20,635 bases of DNA from Pseudomonadota bacterium (GTDB lineage: Bacteria > Pseudomonadota > Alphaproteobacteria > Rhizobiales > Xanthobacteraceae): the NCBI GenBank assembly GCA_023404705.1, contig JAEYAU010000056.1, positions 1 through 20,635 of the forward strand, in the 5' to 3' direction. The translations under genes were made by a program, and so were the position numbers. Shown piece by piece: positions 6,325 through 13,346 of this stretch. The notes below the pieces were generated by a model. That model saw only the letters and a program-made list of their open reading frames with translations, made no database searches and was not told the origin of the DNA. How positions within the stretch are numbered: position 1 is the first letter of the stretch; every line of letters starts with the position of its first letter.

Positions 6325-7218
6325 CTTTAAACCCTCGAAATGCTTCCGCACCATCTGCAGCAGCGTCTGTGCGGGGCGCGACAGCGGCTTGTCGCGCCGC
6401 GTCACGATGCCGAGCGTGCGGTGGATGCCGGGGTTTTTCAGGGGCACCATGGCGAGGCCGTTGAGGCCGGGCGAGCTTGCCGCGATCTTCGGTACGATCG
6501 CGGCGCCCACATGCGCCAGGACCATGCCGACAGCGGTCTGCAGGTGCTGCACCTCGTAGCGCCAGTTGAGCGCCTCGCGCCGGCGGCCGAGCGCATCGTC
6601 GATCAGCAGCCGGTTGCCGGCTTGCGGGCTGATGCGGATGAGCGGCGTCGCGCCGAGCTGCGACCAGGTCACGGCGCGCCGCTTCGCGAAGGCATTGTCC
6701 TTGGCGCAAAGCAGCACGAAGGGCTCCTTCGCCAGCACCTTGGTGTCGAGATCGGCGACGTGCGGCGACACGATGGTGACGCCGAACTCCGCGGTGCCGG
6801 CCTGCACGAGCTGCGCGATCTCGGTCGAGGAGTTGTCGTGGATCTTCACCGACACGGCCGGATAGAGCGCGCCGAACGCGCCCAGCACCCGCGGCAGCTG
6901 ATAGGCCGCGATGGTCGGCAGGCCGCCGATCACCACGCGCTCCTCCTGTTGCGCGCCGTGCTCGCGGATGCGGTCGAGCGAGGTCGCGAGCTCATCCATC
7001 AGCTTGCGTGCCTGCGGCAGCAGCTCCAGCCCGACCGGGGTGAGCGCCACGTGCCGCGTCGTCCGTGTGAGCAGAGTGACGCCGAGATCCTCCTCGAGCT
7101 TGCGCATGCAGTGGCTGAGCGCCGTCTGCGACAGATTCAAATGCGCGGCTGCGCGCGAGAAGCTGCCGCGTTCCGCGACGCTGATGAAGGCCTGCAAGCC
7201 GAGCAGATCGATGCGCAT
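6322..7218 (-). CDS. LysR-family transcriptional regulator
   Basis: This is a 298-residue LysR-type regulator. The winged helix-turn-helix occupies about residues 1-60, with FISVAERGSFSRAAAHLNLSQTALSHCMRKLEEDLG as recognition segments, followed by the linker helix and a periplasmic-binding-protein-like effector domain from about residue 92 (VVIGGLPTIAAYQLP). The length is standard. ATG 7218 has GAGGA upstream. It is transcribed in the same direction as the galB-ligK-ligI-TTT operon with a 122-base gap containing a dyad and a hairpin, rather than divergently as is common. By position it probably senses an intermediate such as 4-oxalomesaconate or the pyrone dicarboxylate; this is inference, by analogy with GalR of Pseudomonas. 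Confidence 0.92.
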   Translation of the reverse strand: MRIDLLGLQAFISVAERGSFSRAAAHLNLSQTALSHCMRKLEEDLGVTLLTRTTRHVALTPVGLELLPQARKLMDELATSLDRIREHGAQQEERVVIGGLPTIAAYQLPRVLGAFGALYPAVSVKIHDNSSTEIAQLVQAGTAEFGVTIVSPHVADLDTKVLAKEPFVLLCAKDNAFAKRRAVTWSQLGATPLIRISPQAGNRLLIDDALGRRREALNWRYEVQHLQTAVGMVLAHVGAAIVPKIAASSPGLNGLAMVPLKNPGIHRTLGIVTRRDKPLSRPAQTLLQMVRKHFEGLK

Positions 7219-7334
7219 GGGGTCCTCGAGATCCTTCCCAACCTAGAGGCTGCCCGCGCGGCTGCGCAACATCCCTTGCGCCGGCCCCTTTGGCCCGCTA
7301 CCCAGCCGCATCATTCGCAGCACAGGCGCGCAAC

Positions 7335-7973
7335 ATGTCCATTCGGGTCGCGGTCATTCCGGTCACGCCATTCGCGCAGAACTGCTCGATCGTGACCTGC
7401 GCCGCGACCGGGCGCGCCGCGATCGTCGATCCGGGCGGCGACGTCGCGCAGATCCGCGCCGCGCTGGACGAGCTGAAGGTCACGCCCGAGAAGATCCTGC
7501 TCACCCACGGCCACATCGATCATGCGGGCGGCGCCGCCGAGCTCGCCGAGGCGCTGAGCCTGCCGATCGAAGGCCCGCATCGCGCCGACGACTTCCTTCT
7601 CTCCCAGCTGCACAAGCAGGGCCAGGCCTTCGGCATCACGGATGCGCGCGCCGTCACGCCGGGCCGCTGGCTCGACGACGGCGACACCGTGAGCGTCGGC
7701 GACCTGAGTTTCGAGGTGCGCACCTGTCCGGGCCACACGCCGGGCCATGTGGTGTTCATCAATGCGCCGGCGCGCTTCGCCCTGGTCGGCGACACGCTGT
7801 TCGCGGGCTCGGTCGGCCGCACCGATTTCGCCTATGGCGACCACGCGGCGCTGATCGCCGGCATCCGCGAGAAGCTGTTGGCGCTGCCGGACGATGTCGC
7901 GTTCCTGCCGGGGCATGGCCCGGCCTCGAAGATCGGCGTCGAGCGCGAGAGCAATCCCTTCCTGCAGGGCTGA
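7335..7973 (+). CDS. MBL-fold metallo-hydrolase, glyoxalase II-like (YcbL type)
   Basis: This 212-residue cytoplasmic protein is a metallo-beta-lactamase-fold hydrolase of the short glyoxalase II-like group. All dinuclear metal ligands are visible: THGHIDHAGG (His58, His60, Asp62, His63), CPGHTPGH (His134), VGDTLFAGSVGRTD (Asp153) and LPGHGP (His194). The GDTLF...GRTD signature is shared with GloB and YcbL. The C-terminal substrate domain of canonical GloB is absent, so thioester specificity is uncertain. ATG 7335 begins the conserved part; an upstream frame from 7290 adds non-conserved residues. The ribosome-binding site is weak. It is divergent from the LysR gene with 116 bases between them and has no evident functional link to it. 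Confidence 0.9.
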   Translation: MSIRVAVIPVTPFAQNCSIVTCAATGRAAIVDPGGDVAQIRAALDELKVTPEKILLTHGHIDHAGGAAELAEALSLPIEGPHRADDFLLSQLHKQGQAFGITDARAVTPGRWLDDGDTVSVGDLSFEVRTCPGHTPGHVVFINAPARFALVGDTLFAGSVGRTDFAYGDHAALIAGIREKLLALPDDVAFLPGHGPASKIGVERESNPFLQG

Positions 7974-7979
7974 CGCATT

Positions 7980-8001
7980 CGGCCGCGGAACGCTGCGGCC
8001 G
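7980..8001 (+). terminator. GC-rich hairpin after the metallo-hydrolase gene
   Basis: CGGCCGC (7980-7986) and GCGGCCG (7995-8001) pair perfectly around an 8-base loop, 7 bases after the stop codon. There is no T-run, so intrinsic termination would be weak. Confidence 0.4.
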
Positions 8002-8012
8002 CCGGCCAAATC

Positions 8013-8041
8013 GTAACCAATTGGTAAGCCGGAGTGGTTAC
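8013..8041. promoter_or_regulatory. Nested palindromes upstream of the coiled-coil gene
   Basis: ACCAATTGGT (8016-8025) is a perfect 10-base palindrome. It overlaps GTAACC (8013-8018), which is inverted as GGTTAC at 8036-8041. The AT-rich core stands out from GC-rich surroundings and lies 35-63 bases before the chosen ATG at 8076. It may be an operator; no regulator can be named. Confidence 0.35.
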
Positions 8042-8075
8042 CGATGGATGAAGGATGTCCACCGGGAAACCTGCC

Positions 8076-9017
8076 ATGTCCGAGCGTAACGACACGCCTG
8101 CCGCCGACGCCGCCAAACCCGTTGCGGCCACGCCAGATGCCAAGCCCGAAGTGAAGGCCGAGGCCAAGAGCGACACTCCCGCTGAGACCAAGCCCAAGAC
8201 CGAGATGCCGCGCGCCGCGCAGCTCTCGGGCGCGCCCAAATCTGAATCGCCAAAGCCCGAGGCGCAAAAGGCCGACGCCCCGCGCATCGCCAATCTGCCG
8301 GTGCTGCACAAGCCACCCGTGAAGGAGAAGCAGGGCCGCCGCTTCGCGCTGCTCGCCGCCACCGTGGCCTTCGCGGCCTGCGGCGGCGCCATCGCGGGCT
8401 CGCTCGGCAGCGTCGGCATCGAGCGCGCGCTTGCGCCGGCGCCGGCCGCACAGCCGATCGTCAGTGCTGCGCCGGATCAGACCGGCGCCGAGATCAAGGC
8501 GCTCAAGGAGCAGGTCGCGCAGCTGCGCGTCACCGCACGCCAGCTCAGCGAGAGCCTCGCGGCCGCGCGCGCCACCATGGGCCAGAGCCATGCGGCGACC
8601 ACGGGCCAGCTCACCAAGATCACCGAGGTCGTCGACCGAATCGAGAAGAACGAGCGCAAGGAGGCCGAGCGCCGCGCGCAGGCCCCGCAGCCCGCTCCGC
8701 AGCCCGCTGCGCAGCCAGCGCCTCAGCCTGCACCTCAGCCTGCTGCGCAGCAGCAGGCTGCGGCTCCGGCGTCGGACGTGACCGGCTCCATTACGCCGCC
8801 CGCTCCGGCCGCGGCCGGCAAGATCGTGCTGCCAGTCGTGCGCGGCTGGACGTTACGCCGGGTGGTGGACGGCAGCGCGCTCGTCGCGGGCCCTCTCGGC
8901 CTGATCGAGATCGAGCCGGGCGAGCGCATCCCGGGCCTGGGCAAGATCGAGGATGTGCGGCGCGAGGACGGCCGCTGGATCGTCATCACCCAGAAGGGCG
9001 TGATCCTTCCGCGCTAG
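8076..9017 (+). CDS. Membrane-anchored coiled-coil protein with PQPA repeats, unknown
   Basis: I do not recognise this 313-residue protein. In order it shows a disordered Ala/Pro/Lys-rich N-terminal region (1-85), a basic KEKQGRR stop-transfer motif, one membrane helix (about 90-113), a predicted coiled coil (about 136-200, EIKALKEQVAQLRVTARQL then EVVDRIEKNERKEAERR), a PQPA/AQPA repeat (204-227), a linker SDVTGSI, and a compact beta-rich C-terminal domain (254-313) with PGLGKIEDV and GRWIVITQKGVI. The likely topology is cytoplasmic N-terminus and periplasmic remainder. The C-terminal domain and SDVTxSI linker recur in the next gene. ATG 8076 (GGGAAA 6 bases upstream) is preferred to ATG 8055, whose AAGG touches the start codon. 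The tail resembles small domains of secretion or pilus inner-membrane proteins, but I cannot assign a system. Confidence 0.8.
   Translation: MSERNDTPAADAAKPVAATPDAKPEVKAEAKSDTPAETKPKTEMPRAAQLSGAPKSESPKPEAQKADAPRIANLPVLHKPPVKEKQGRRFALLAATVAFAACGGAIAGSLGSVGIERALAPAPAAQPIVSAAPDQTGAEIKALKEQVAQLRVTARQLSESLAAARATMGQSHAATTGQLTKITEVVDRIEKNERKEAERRAQAPQPAPQPAAQPAPQPAPQPAAQQQAAAPASDVTGSITPPAPAAAGKIVLPVVRGWTLRRVVDGSALVAGPLGLIEIEPGERIPGLGKIEDVRREDGRWIVITQKGVILPR
8685..8756 (+). repeat. Six 12-base tandem units encoding PQPA-type tetrapeptides
   Basis: Six in-frame 12-base units start at 8685. The first two are identical (CCGCAGCCCGCT) and the others drift to GCGCAGCCAGCG, CCTCAGCCTGCA and relatives, ending in a CAG run. 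They encode PQPA, PQPA, AQPA, PQPA, PQPA, AQQQ. This is a flexible periplasmic spacer likely to vary in copy number. Confidence 0.8.
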
Positions 9018-9039
9018 CGCGAACCGGCATTCACACATG

Positions 9040-9069
9040 AGCGCCATCCTCCACGCGGAGGATGGCGCT
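9040..9069 (+). terminator. Strong hairpin after the first coiled-coil gene
   Basis: AGCGCCATCCTCC (9040-9052) and GGAGGATGGCGCT (9057-9069) form a perfect 13-base stem with a 4-base loop, 23 bases after the stop. Only a short T-run follows, but the stem is strong enough to end transcription or protect the 3' end. Confidence 0.65.
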
Positions 9070-9084
9070 TCGAGTCTGGGTCAT

Positions 9085-9142
9085 ACGTTTCCGTAACGTG
9101 AATTCCGGCAAGCGCTTACGTGATTGCCACAGGGTTCCACGT
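9085..9142. promoter_or_regulatory. Four phased ACGT-core sites
   Basis: ACGT cores occur at 9085, 9096, 9118 and 9139, spaced 11, 22 and 21 bases, close to whole helical turns, with AT-rich flanks such as TACGTTT, AACGTGA, TACGTGA and CACGTTA. Downstream are two GANTC (CcrM-type) sites, GAATC 9171-9175 and GATTC 9184-9188, and a TTGAAA hexamer at 9151 without a good -10. The cluster lies between the terminator at 9069 and the start at 9205. Confidence 0.4.
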
Positions 9143-9204
9143 TAGCAATTTTGAAAGCTCTCATGGTTAGGAATCTGTAAAGCGATTCATGAGGGGCTCT
9201 CACC

Positions 9205-10230
9205 ATGTCGATTTACAAGACCGGCGGCCGTAAGACGTCGTCGCAGACTCCGCGCCAATCCTCCAGCATGGGGCCGTTTCTGATTGCGGCCGGCGTGAGC
9301 CTGATGATCGGCGTGAGCGCCATCTTCACGATCCCGGGCACGCTCTCGATCAGCGGCCTGATGAATCTCGCGGGCCTGAGCCGCAGCATCAGCCAGCAGG
9401 ACGACGATCTCACGACCGCGAGCGTGAACGACGCGACGACCTCGAGTGTGAAGAAGCTGGTGGGCGAGATCGCCACCGAGCTCGAATATCTCAACGAGCG
9501 CGTCGAGACCGTCGCCAAGAAGACCGACCACGGCCTCAGCCAGCGCGTCGACCGCATGAACGGCGATCTCGCCACCGTCAAGAAGACCGTGGACGACGTG
9601 GCGATCAACATGGAATTTCTCGACCTGCGCGTCGACAATGTCTCGCGCAAGAACGACGCGCCGGCCGGCGACATGGGCCTGCGCAAGCTGATCGCCGATC
9701 TCTCGGCCGAGGTCGACCAGCTCTCGGCCCGCGTCGATGCCAAGACGCCCGAGCAGACCATGAGCGCGCGCTTCGTCGAGCTCGACTCGCAGATCGAGAT
9801 GCTGCGCGCCGAGATCGCCGCGCTGAAGGCGCAGGGCTCCGAGGCCGGCCTCGCGGCTGCGCGCAACGAGATCGCGGGCCTGCGCTCCACGCTCGACGAG
9901 CACACCAAGGCCAACCGCAACGACATCACGGCGCTCACCAAGCGCCTCGACAAGATCGAGACCATCATCTCGACGCGCAGCGACGTCACGGCTTCGATCG
10001 GGCCGGCTCACAAGCACGTCGTCACCAAGGCGAAGCGCCGCATTGTGGGGCAGAGCTGGGTGGTTGAGGCCGCCGCGGAAGGCATCGCGGTCGTGAAGGG
10101 TCGCTCCGGCCGCTTCGAGGTGAAGGAAGGGTCGGTGCTTCCGGGGCTCGGCCGCGTGACCGACATCTCGCAGAAGGAAGGCCGCTGGGTCGTGAACACC
10201 ACGCGCGGTCCCGTTCCCTTCGCGAACTGA
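9205..10230 (+). CDS. Membrane-anchored coiled-coil protein, paralogue of upstream gene
   Basis: This 341-residue protein is not a family I can name. It has a short basic N-terminus, one membrane helix (about 23-44, GPFLIAAGVSLMIGVSAIF), long heptad-rich coiled-coil stretches (about 82-255, e.g. EIATELEYLNERVETVAKK and ARFVELDSQIEMLRAEIAALKAQ), a linker SDVTASI (259-265), and a C-terminal domain (279-341). That domain shares W, G-x-A-x-V, PGLGR, and GRWVVNTTRG positions with the tail of the preceding gene. An inner-membrane anchor with a periplasmic rod and terminal beta domain is expected. ATG 9205 has GAGGGG 8 bases upstream. The gene has its own upstream region and terminator, so it may be transcribed independently of its paralogue. 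Confidence 0.82.
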   Translation: MSIYKTGGRKTSSQTPRQSSSMGPFLIAAGVSLMIGVSAIFTIPGTLSISGLMNLAGLSRSISQQDDDLTTASVNDATTSSVKKLVGEIATELEYLNERVETVAKKTDHGLSQRVDRMNGDLATVKKTVDDVAINMEFLDLRVDNVSRKNDAPAGDMGLRKLIADLSAEVDQLSARVDAKTPEQTMSARFVELDSQIEMLRAEIAALKAQGSEAGLAAARNEIAGLRSTLDEHTKANRNDITALTKRLDKIETIISTRSDVTASIGPAHKHVVTKAKRRIVGQSWVVEAAAEGIAVVKGRSGRFEVKEGSVLPGLGRVTDISQKEGRWVVNTTRGPVPFAN

Positions 10231-10252
10231 CGCCGCAGTCAAGCGCATTCCG

Positions 10253-10283
10253 AAAGGCCCTCTCCGACCGGAGGGGGCCTTTT
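10253..10283 (+). terminator. Rho-independent terminator
   Basis: AAAGGCCCTCTCC (10253-10265) pairs with GGAGGGGGCCTTT (10270-10282) over 13 base pairs with one G-T wobble and a GACC loop, followed by TGATATTTT. It ends the coiled-coil gene 22 bases after its stop. Confidence 0.88.
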
Positions 10284-10377
10284 GATATTTTCGTGAGAAG
10301 CCGGCCAGGCGGGGCGAAATCGGCCCCGCGATACGCTATGCAGGAGCTACCGGGCTGATCGCAGCGGGAGCTCTTCC

Positions 10378-11202
10378 ATGATGCGTGTCGTGGTCTCGTC
10401 GATCCTCTGTCTCGCGCTTGCAGGCGCTGCGGACGCGCAGCAGGCCGAGCCCAAAAAGCCCGAGATGCAGGAGTCCTGCCCGGGCCTCATTTCCTCGGAT
10501 CGGCCGCGTGTCATTCCGGCCGCCTTCACGCTCACGGCGCTCAAGGACGGCGAGGTCCGCATCAGCTATGTGGGCCACTCGACCTTCCAGCTCGACAGCC
10601 CGCGCGGCGTGCGCATCGCGACCGACTACAACGACTATGTGAAGCCCCGCGATCTGCCTGACATCGTCACGATGAACCGGGCGCACTCGACGCATTACAC
10701 GGATGCACCCGAGCGCGGCATCAAGTTCGTGCTGCGCGGCTGGAAGGAGGATGGCCGGCCGACCGACCACGACCTCAACTTCCAGGACGTACGCGTGCGC
10801 AGCGTCGCGACCAACATCCGCGACTATGGGGGCGGCACCCAGCGCCACGGCAACTCGATCTTCATCTTCGAGGTCGCCAATCTCTGCATCGCCCACCTCG
10901 GGCATCTGCATCACACGCTCACGCAGCAGCAGCTCAACGAGATCGGCGCCGTCGACGTGGTGCTGGTGCCGGTGGATGGCAGCTACACCCTCGACCTCGA
11001 AGGCATGATCGAGGTGCTGACCAGCCTCAAGCCGAAACTGATGATCCCGATGCACTTCTTCTCGTCCTATACGCTGGACCGCTTCCTCTCGCGCGTGCGC
11101 CAGAACTGGGAGGTCCAGTGGAACGAGGTGCCGACCGTGGTGCTCTCGAAGCACACGCTGCCGCAGGCGCCCAAGGTGCTGGTGCTGCCGGGCGGGCGGT
11201 GA
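10378..11202 (+). CDS. Exported UlaG-like metallo-beta-lactamase-fold protein
   Basis: This 274-residue protein has a signal peptide (MMRVVVSSILCLALAGAADAQ) and then a UlaG-like metallo-beta-lactamase fold. ISYVGHSTFQL (62-72) matches the family start strand, and HLGHLHH (173-179) and IPMHFF (His226) are later ligand regions. The canonical HxHxDH motif appears as RAHSTH (101-106): the first His is Arg and the Asp is Thr, leaving His103 and His106. Metal binding is thus altered or reduced and activity uncertain. GGGAG 7 bases before ATG 10378 supports the start; an ATG at 10381 is equally usable. Its stop overlaps the next start as TGATG, so the two are probably co-translated. Substrate is unknown. 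Confidence 0.83.
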   Translation: MMRVVVSSILCLALAGAADAQQAEPKKPEMQESCPGLISSDRPRVIPAAFTLTALKDGEVRISYVGHSTFQLDSPRGVRIATDYNDYVKPRDLPDIVTMNRAHSTHYTDAPERGIKFVLRGWKEDGRPTDHDLNFQDVRVRSVATNIRDYGGGTQRHGNSIFIFEVANLCIAHLGHLHHTLTQQQLNEIGAVDVVLVPVDGSYTLDLEGMIEVLTSLKPKLMIPMHFFSSYTLDRFLSRVRQNWEVQWNEVPTVVLSKHTLPQAPKVLVLPGGR

Positions 11203-11507
11203 TGCACCTCGTCCAGATTCTCCTGCCGCTCCAGGGTCCGAACGATCAACCATTTCCCGCCGCGCGCTTCGACACGCTGGCGCGCGAGCTCACGGACAGG
11301 TTCGGCGGCGTCACCTCATACACACGTTCGCCCGCCGAGGGCCGCTGGAAGCAGGCTGGCAGCACCGAGCATGACGACATCGTCGTGCTCGAGATCATGG
11401 TGGATGATCTGGACCGCGCCTGGTGGGCGGCCTTGCGCAAGCGCCTCGAAGACGAATTCCGGCAGGACGAGATCGTGATCCGCTCCCAGCCGATCGAGCG
11501 GCTCTGA
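11202..11507 (+). CDS. Small conserved-type hypothetical protein
   Basis: This 101-residue protein has no signal peptide or membrane helix and I do not recognise a named domain. It begins MHLVQILLPL, contains RFGGVTSYTRSPAEGRWK (residues 34-51), an acidic DDIVVLEIMVDD strand and a helix RAWWAALRKRLEDEF, and ends in EIVIRSQPIERL. The alternating strands and helices suggest a small alpha/beta ferredoxin-like or dimeric barrel fold. The ATG at 11202 shares a base with the TGA of the metallo-hydrolase-like gene, so it is translationally coupled to it. It ends 2 bases before the convergent methyltransferase stop. The longer frame beginning at 11118 lies inside the upstream gene and was rejected. 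Confidence 0.78.
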   Translation: MHLVQILLPLQGPNDQPFPAARFDTLARELTDRFGGVTSYTRSPAEGRWKQAGSTEHDDIVVLEIMVDDLDRAWWAALRKRLEDEFRQDEIVIRSQPIERL

Positions 11508-11509
11508 GA

Positions 11510-12613
11510 CTAATGCCAGATCGCCTTTGCGGCCTCCACGACCCGCGCCAGCTTCGCGCGCTCATCCGCCTCGCTGACCGGATTGCCCGCCACCGTGCTG
11601 GCGAAGCCGCATTGCGGGCACACCGCGAGGCGGTCGAGGTCGATGTACTGCGTCGCCTCGTCCACGCGTCGCTTGAGGCCGTCGAGGCTCTCGAGCACCG
11701 GCGTCTTGCTGCTCACCAGCCCGAGCACCACGCCGCGCTCCTTCGGCACGAAACGCAGCGGCTTGAAGTCACCCGCGCGCGCGGTGTCGTATTCGAGCAG
11801 GAAGTGGTTGACCCGCGTGCCCGAGAAGAAGCGCTCCGCCACCGACTCGTAACCGCCCTCCGCCAGATAGTGGCCTTTGAAGTTGCCGCGGCACATATGC
11901 ACGCCGAACGTCACGCCGGCGGGCGCCGCCGCCACCGCGTCGTTGATCGACGCGATATAGAGATCGACCAGCGCGTCCGGATCGCTGCCCGCGGCCTTCA
12001 CCTTGTCGCGGATCGTCGGGTCGCACAGCAGCGCCACCGCGACCTCGTCGAGCTGGATATAGCGGCAGCCGGCCGCCGCCAGCTCGGCGATCTCCTCGCG
12101 AAAGATCTTGGCGAGGTCCGCGAAAAACGACTCCACGTCGCGATAAGCGCCGGGCGCCGCGAAATCGCTGCAGCGATAGAAGTGCATGGTGGAGGGAGCG
12201 GGGAGCGTGATCTTCGCGGTCGCCGTGGTCGCGTCGCGCAGGAACGTGAACTCGTCGAGCGCCAGCGGCTTCACGCGGCGGATCTTGCGCTCCGCATATG
12301 GGGCGGTGAACTCCACCTCGTGGCCCTGGTCGTCGCGAAACTTGAACACCGCGGGCTTGATCGCGAAGCCGTCGACGCGCTCGACAAACCGCCCCCAATA
12401 GGAGCCGCGCCGGAATTCACCGTCGGTCACGACCTGCAGCCCGACCTCCTGCTGCAGCCGCACCACGTCCCGGATGCAGCCGTCCTGCAGCCGCGTAAAA
12501 TCCGCGTCGCTGAGTTGCCCGGCCGCGTGCTGCCGGAAGGCCTGGCGCAAGGCCTGCGGACGCAGCAAGCTCCCCACATGATCAGCGCGGAACGGCGGGC
12601 GGCCGGCGGTCAT
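11510..12613 (-). CDS. MetE C-terminal-like (cobalamin-independent) methyltransferase
   Basis: This 367-residue cytoplasmic protein matches the catalytic C-terminal half of cobalamin-independent methionine synthase, as in stand-alone YxjG/YxjH-type proteins. Zinc ligands follow the MetE order: HMC (His239, Cys241), LLEYD (Glu274) and CPQCGFAS (Cys335, with Cys332). FRADHVGSLLRP at the N-terminus and TDGEFRRGSYW are family motifs. The MetE N-terminal folate-binding half is absent, so methyl donor and acceptor are uncertain; homocysteine methylation or demethylation of a small methylated compound are possible. ATG 12613 has GGGAGA 7 bases upstream. It is divergent from the TetR gene and shares the gap that holds a candidate TetR site, so it may be co-regulated. 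Confidence 0.88.
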   Translation of the reverse strand: MTAGRPPFRADHVGSLLRPQALRQAFRQHAAGQLSDADFTRLQDGCIRDVVRLQQEVGLQVVTDGEFRRGSYWGRFVERVDGFAIKPAVFKFRDDQGHEVEFTAPYAERKIRRVKPLALDEFTFLRDATTATAKITLPAPSTMHFYRCSDFAAPGAYRDVESFFADLAKIFREEIAELAAAGCRYIQLDEVAVALLCDPTIRDKVKAAGSDPDALVDLYIASINDAVAAAPAGVTFGVHMCRGNFKGHYLAEGGYESVAERFFSGTRVNHFLLEYDTARAGDFKPLRFVPKERGVVLGLVSSKTPVLESLDGLKRRVDEATQYIDLDRLAVCPQCGFASTVAGNPVSEADERAKLARVVEAAKAIWH

Positions 12614-12627
12614 CGAGCGTCTCCCGT

Positions 12628-12646
12628 AATTCTATAGTTTAATAGA
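12628..12646. promoter_or_regulatory. Candidate TetR operator in the divergent gap
   Basis: TCTAT (12631-12635) and ATAGA (12642-12646) form a perfect inverted repeat around 6 bases. AATTCTATAG (12628-12637) is the reverse complement of CTATAGAATT at 13350-13359 in front of the ligase gene. The gap separates the methyltransferase and tetR starts. Confidence 0.5.
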
Positions 12647-12703
12647 TGGCATTTAGCCCGCGTCCGTGCGACAAAGCAACTCCAAGCTCATGCGAGAGGG
12701 CAG

Positions 12704-13324
12704 ATGGCCGTCGTCTCCCTGGCGTCCCGCCGCAAGCCAAATCCGCGCCGGCGTTCCGCCGAGATCATCGACGCGGCCGCGCGCGTCTTTGCAGAGCGCG
12801 GCTTCCATGGCGCCTCGACCCAGGACATCGCCGACGTGCTCGGCATCCGTCAGGCGAGCCTCTACTACTATTTCTCTTCCAAGGAACAGGCGCTGGAGTT
12901 GGTCTGCCTGAAGGGCGTGGACGGCTTCGTCGAAGCGGCCGCCGCCATCGCGGCCACCTCCGCAACGCCGCCCGAGAAACTGCGCCGCCTGATCACCTCG
13001 CATCTCACGCCGCTGCTCGATCGCGCCGATTACGTGCGGGTTTTCCTGAACGAGCGCCAGCATTTGCCGCACGACAGCCGGCGCCGCATCGGCCGCCAGT
13101 CGCGTGCACTCGAGCGCATCTTCGAGGGCGTGCTGAAGGAGGGCGTCGCCTCGGGCGACTTCCGCGCCGATCTCGACGTGCGTCTCTCGGCGCTGGCGGT
13201 GCTCGGCATGTGCAATGCGGCGCCCGCCTGGTACGGCAAGGAGGCGAATGCCAGCATCGAGCGCATCGTCGACGGCTTCGCGCGCCTCGCCATCGAGGGC
13301 GCGCGGCCGCGCGGCCGACGTTGA
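12704..13324 (+). CDS. TetR/AcrR-family transcriptional regulator
   Basis: This 206-residue protein is a TetR-type repressor. The DNA-binding domain is at about residues 18-64: RRSAEIIDAAARVFAERGFHG, then TQDIADVLGIRQASLYYYFSSKEQALELV, the canonical helix-turn-helix ending in YYYFxSKE. The remainder is the all-helical ligand and dimer domain, about 140 residues, of normal length. AGAGGG lies just before ATG 12704. It stands immediately before the acyl-CoA synthetase and ABC importer genes on the same strand, with matching dyads in both flanking gaps, so autoregulation and control of the downstream operon are likely. The ligand may be the CoA thioester made by the ligase, as in FadR/PsrA-like TetR proteins; this is inference. 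Confidence 0.93.
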   Translation: MAVVSLASRRKPNPRRRSAEIIDAAARVFAERGFHGASTQDIADVLGIRQASLYYYFSSKEQALELVCLKGVDGFVEAAAAIAATSATPPEKLRRLITSHLTPLLDRADYVRVFLNERQHLPHDSRRRIGRQSRALERIFEGVLKEGVASGDFRADLDVRLSALAVLGMCNAAPAWYGKEANASIERIVDGFARLAIEGARPRGRR

Positions 13325-13346
13325 GATCATTCGCGGCTTGTCTAAC

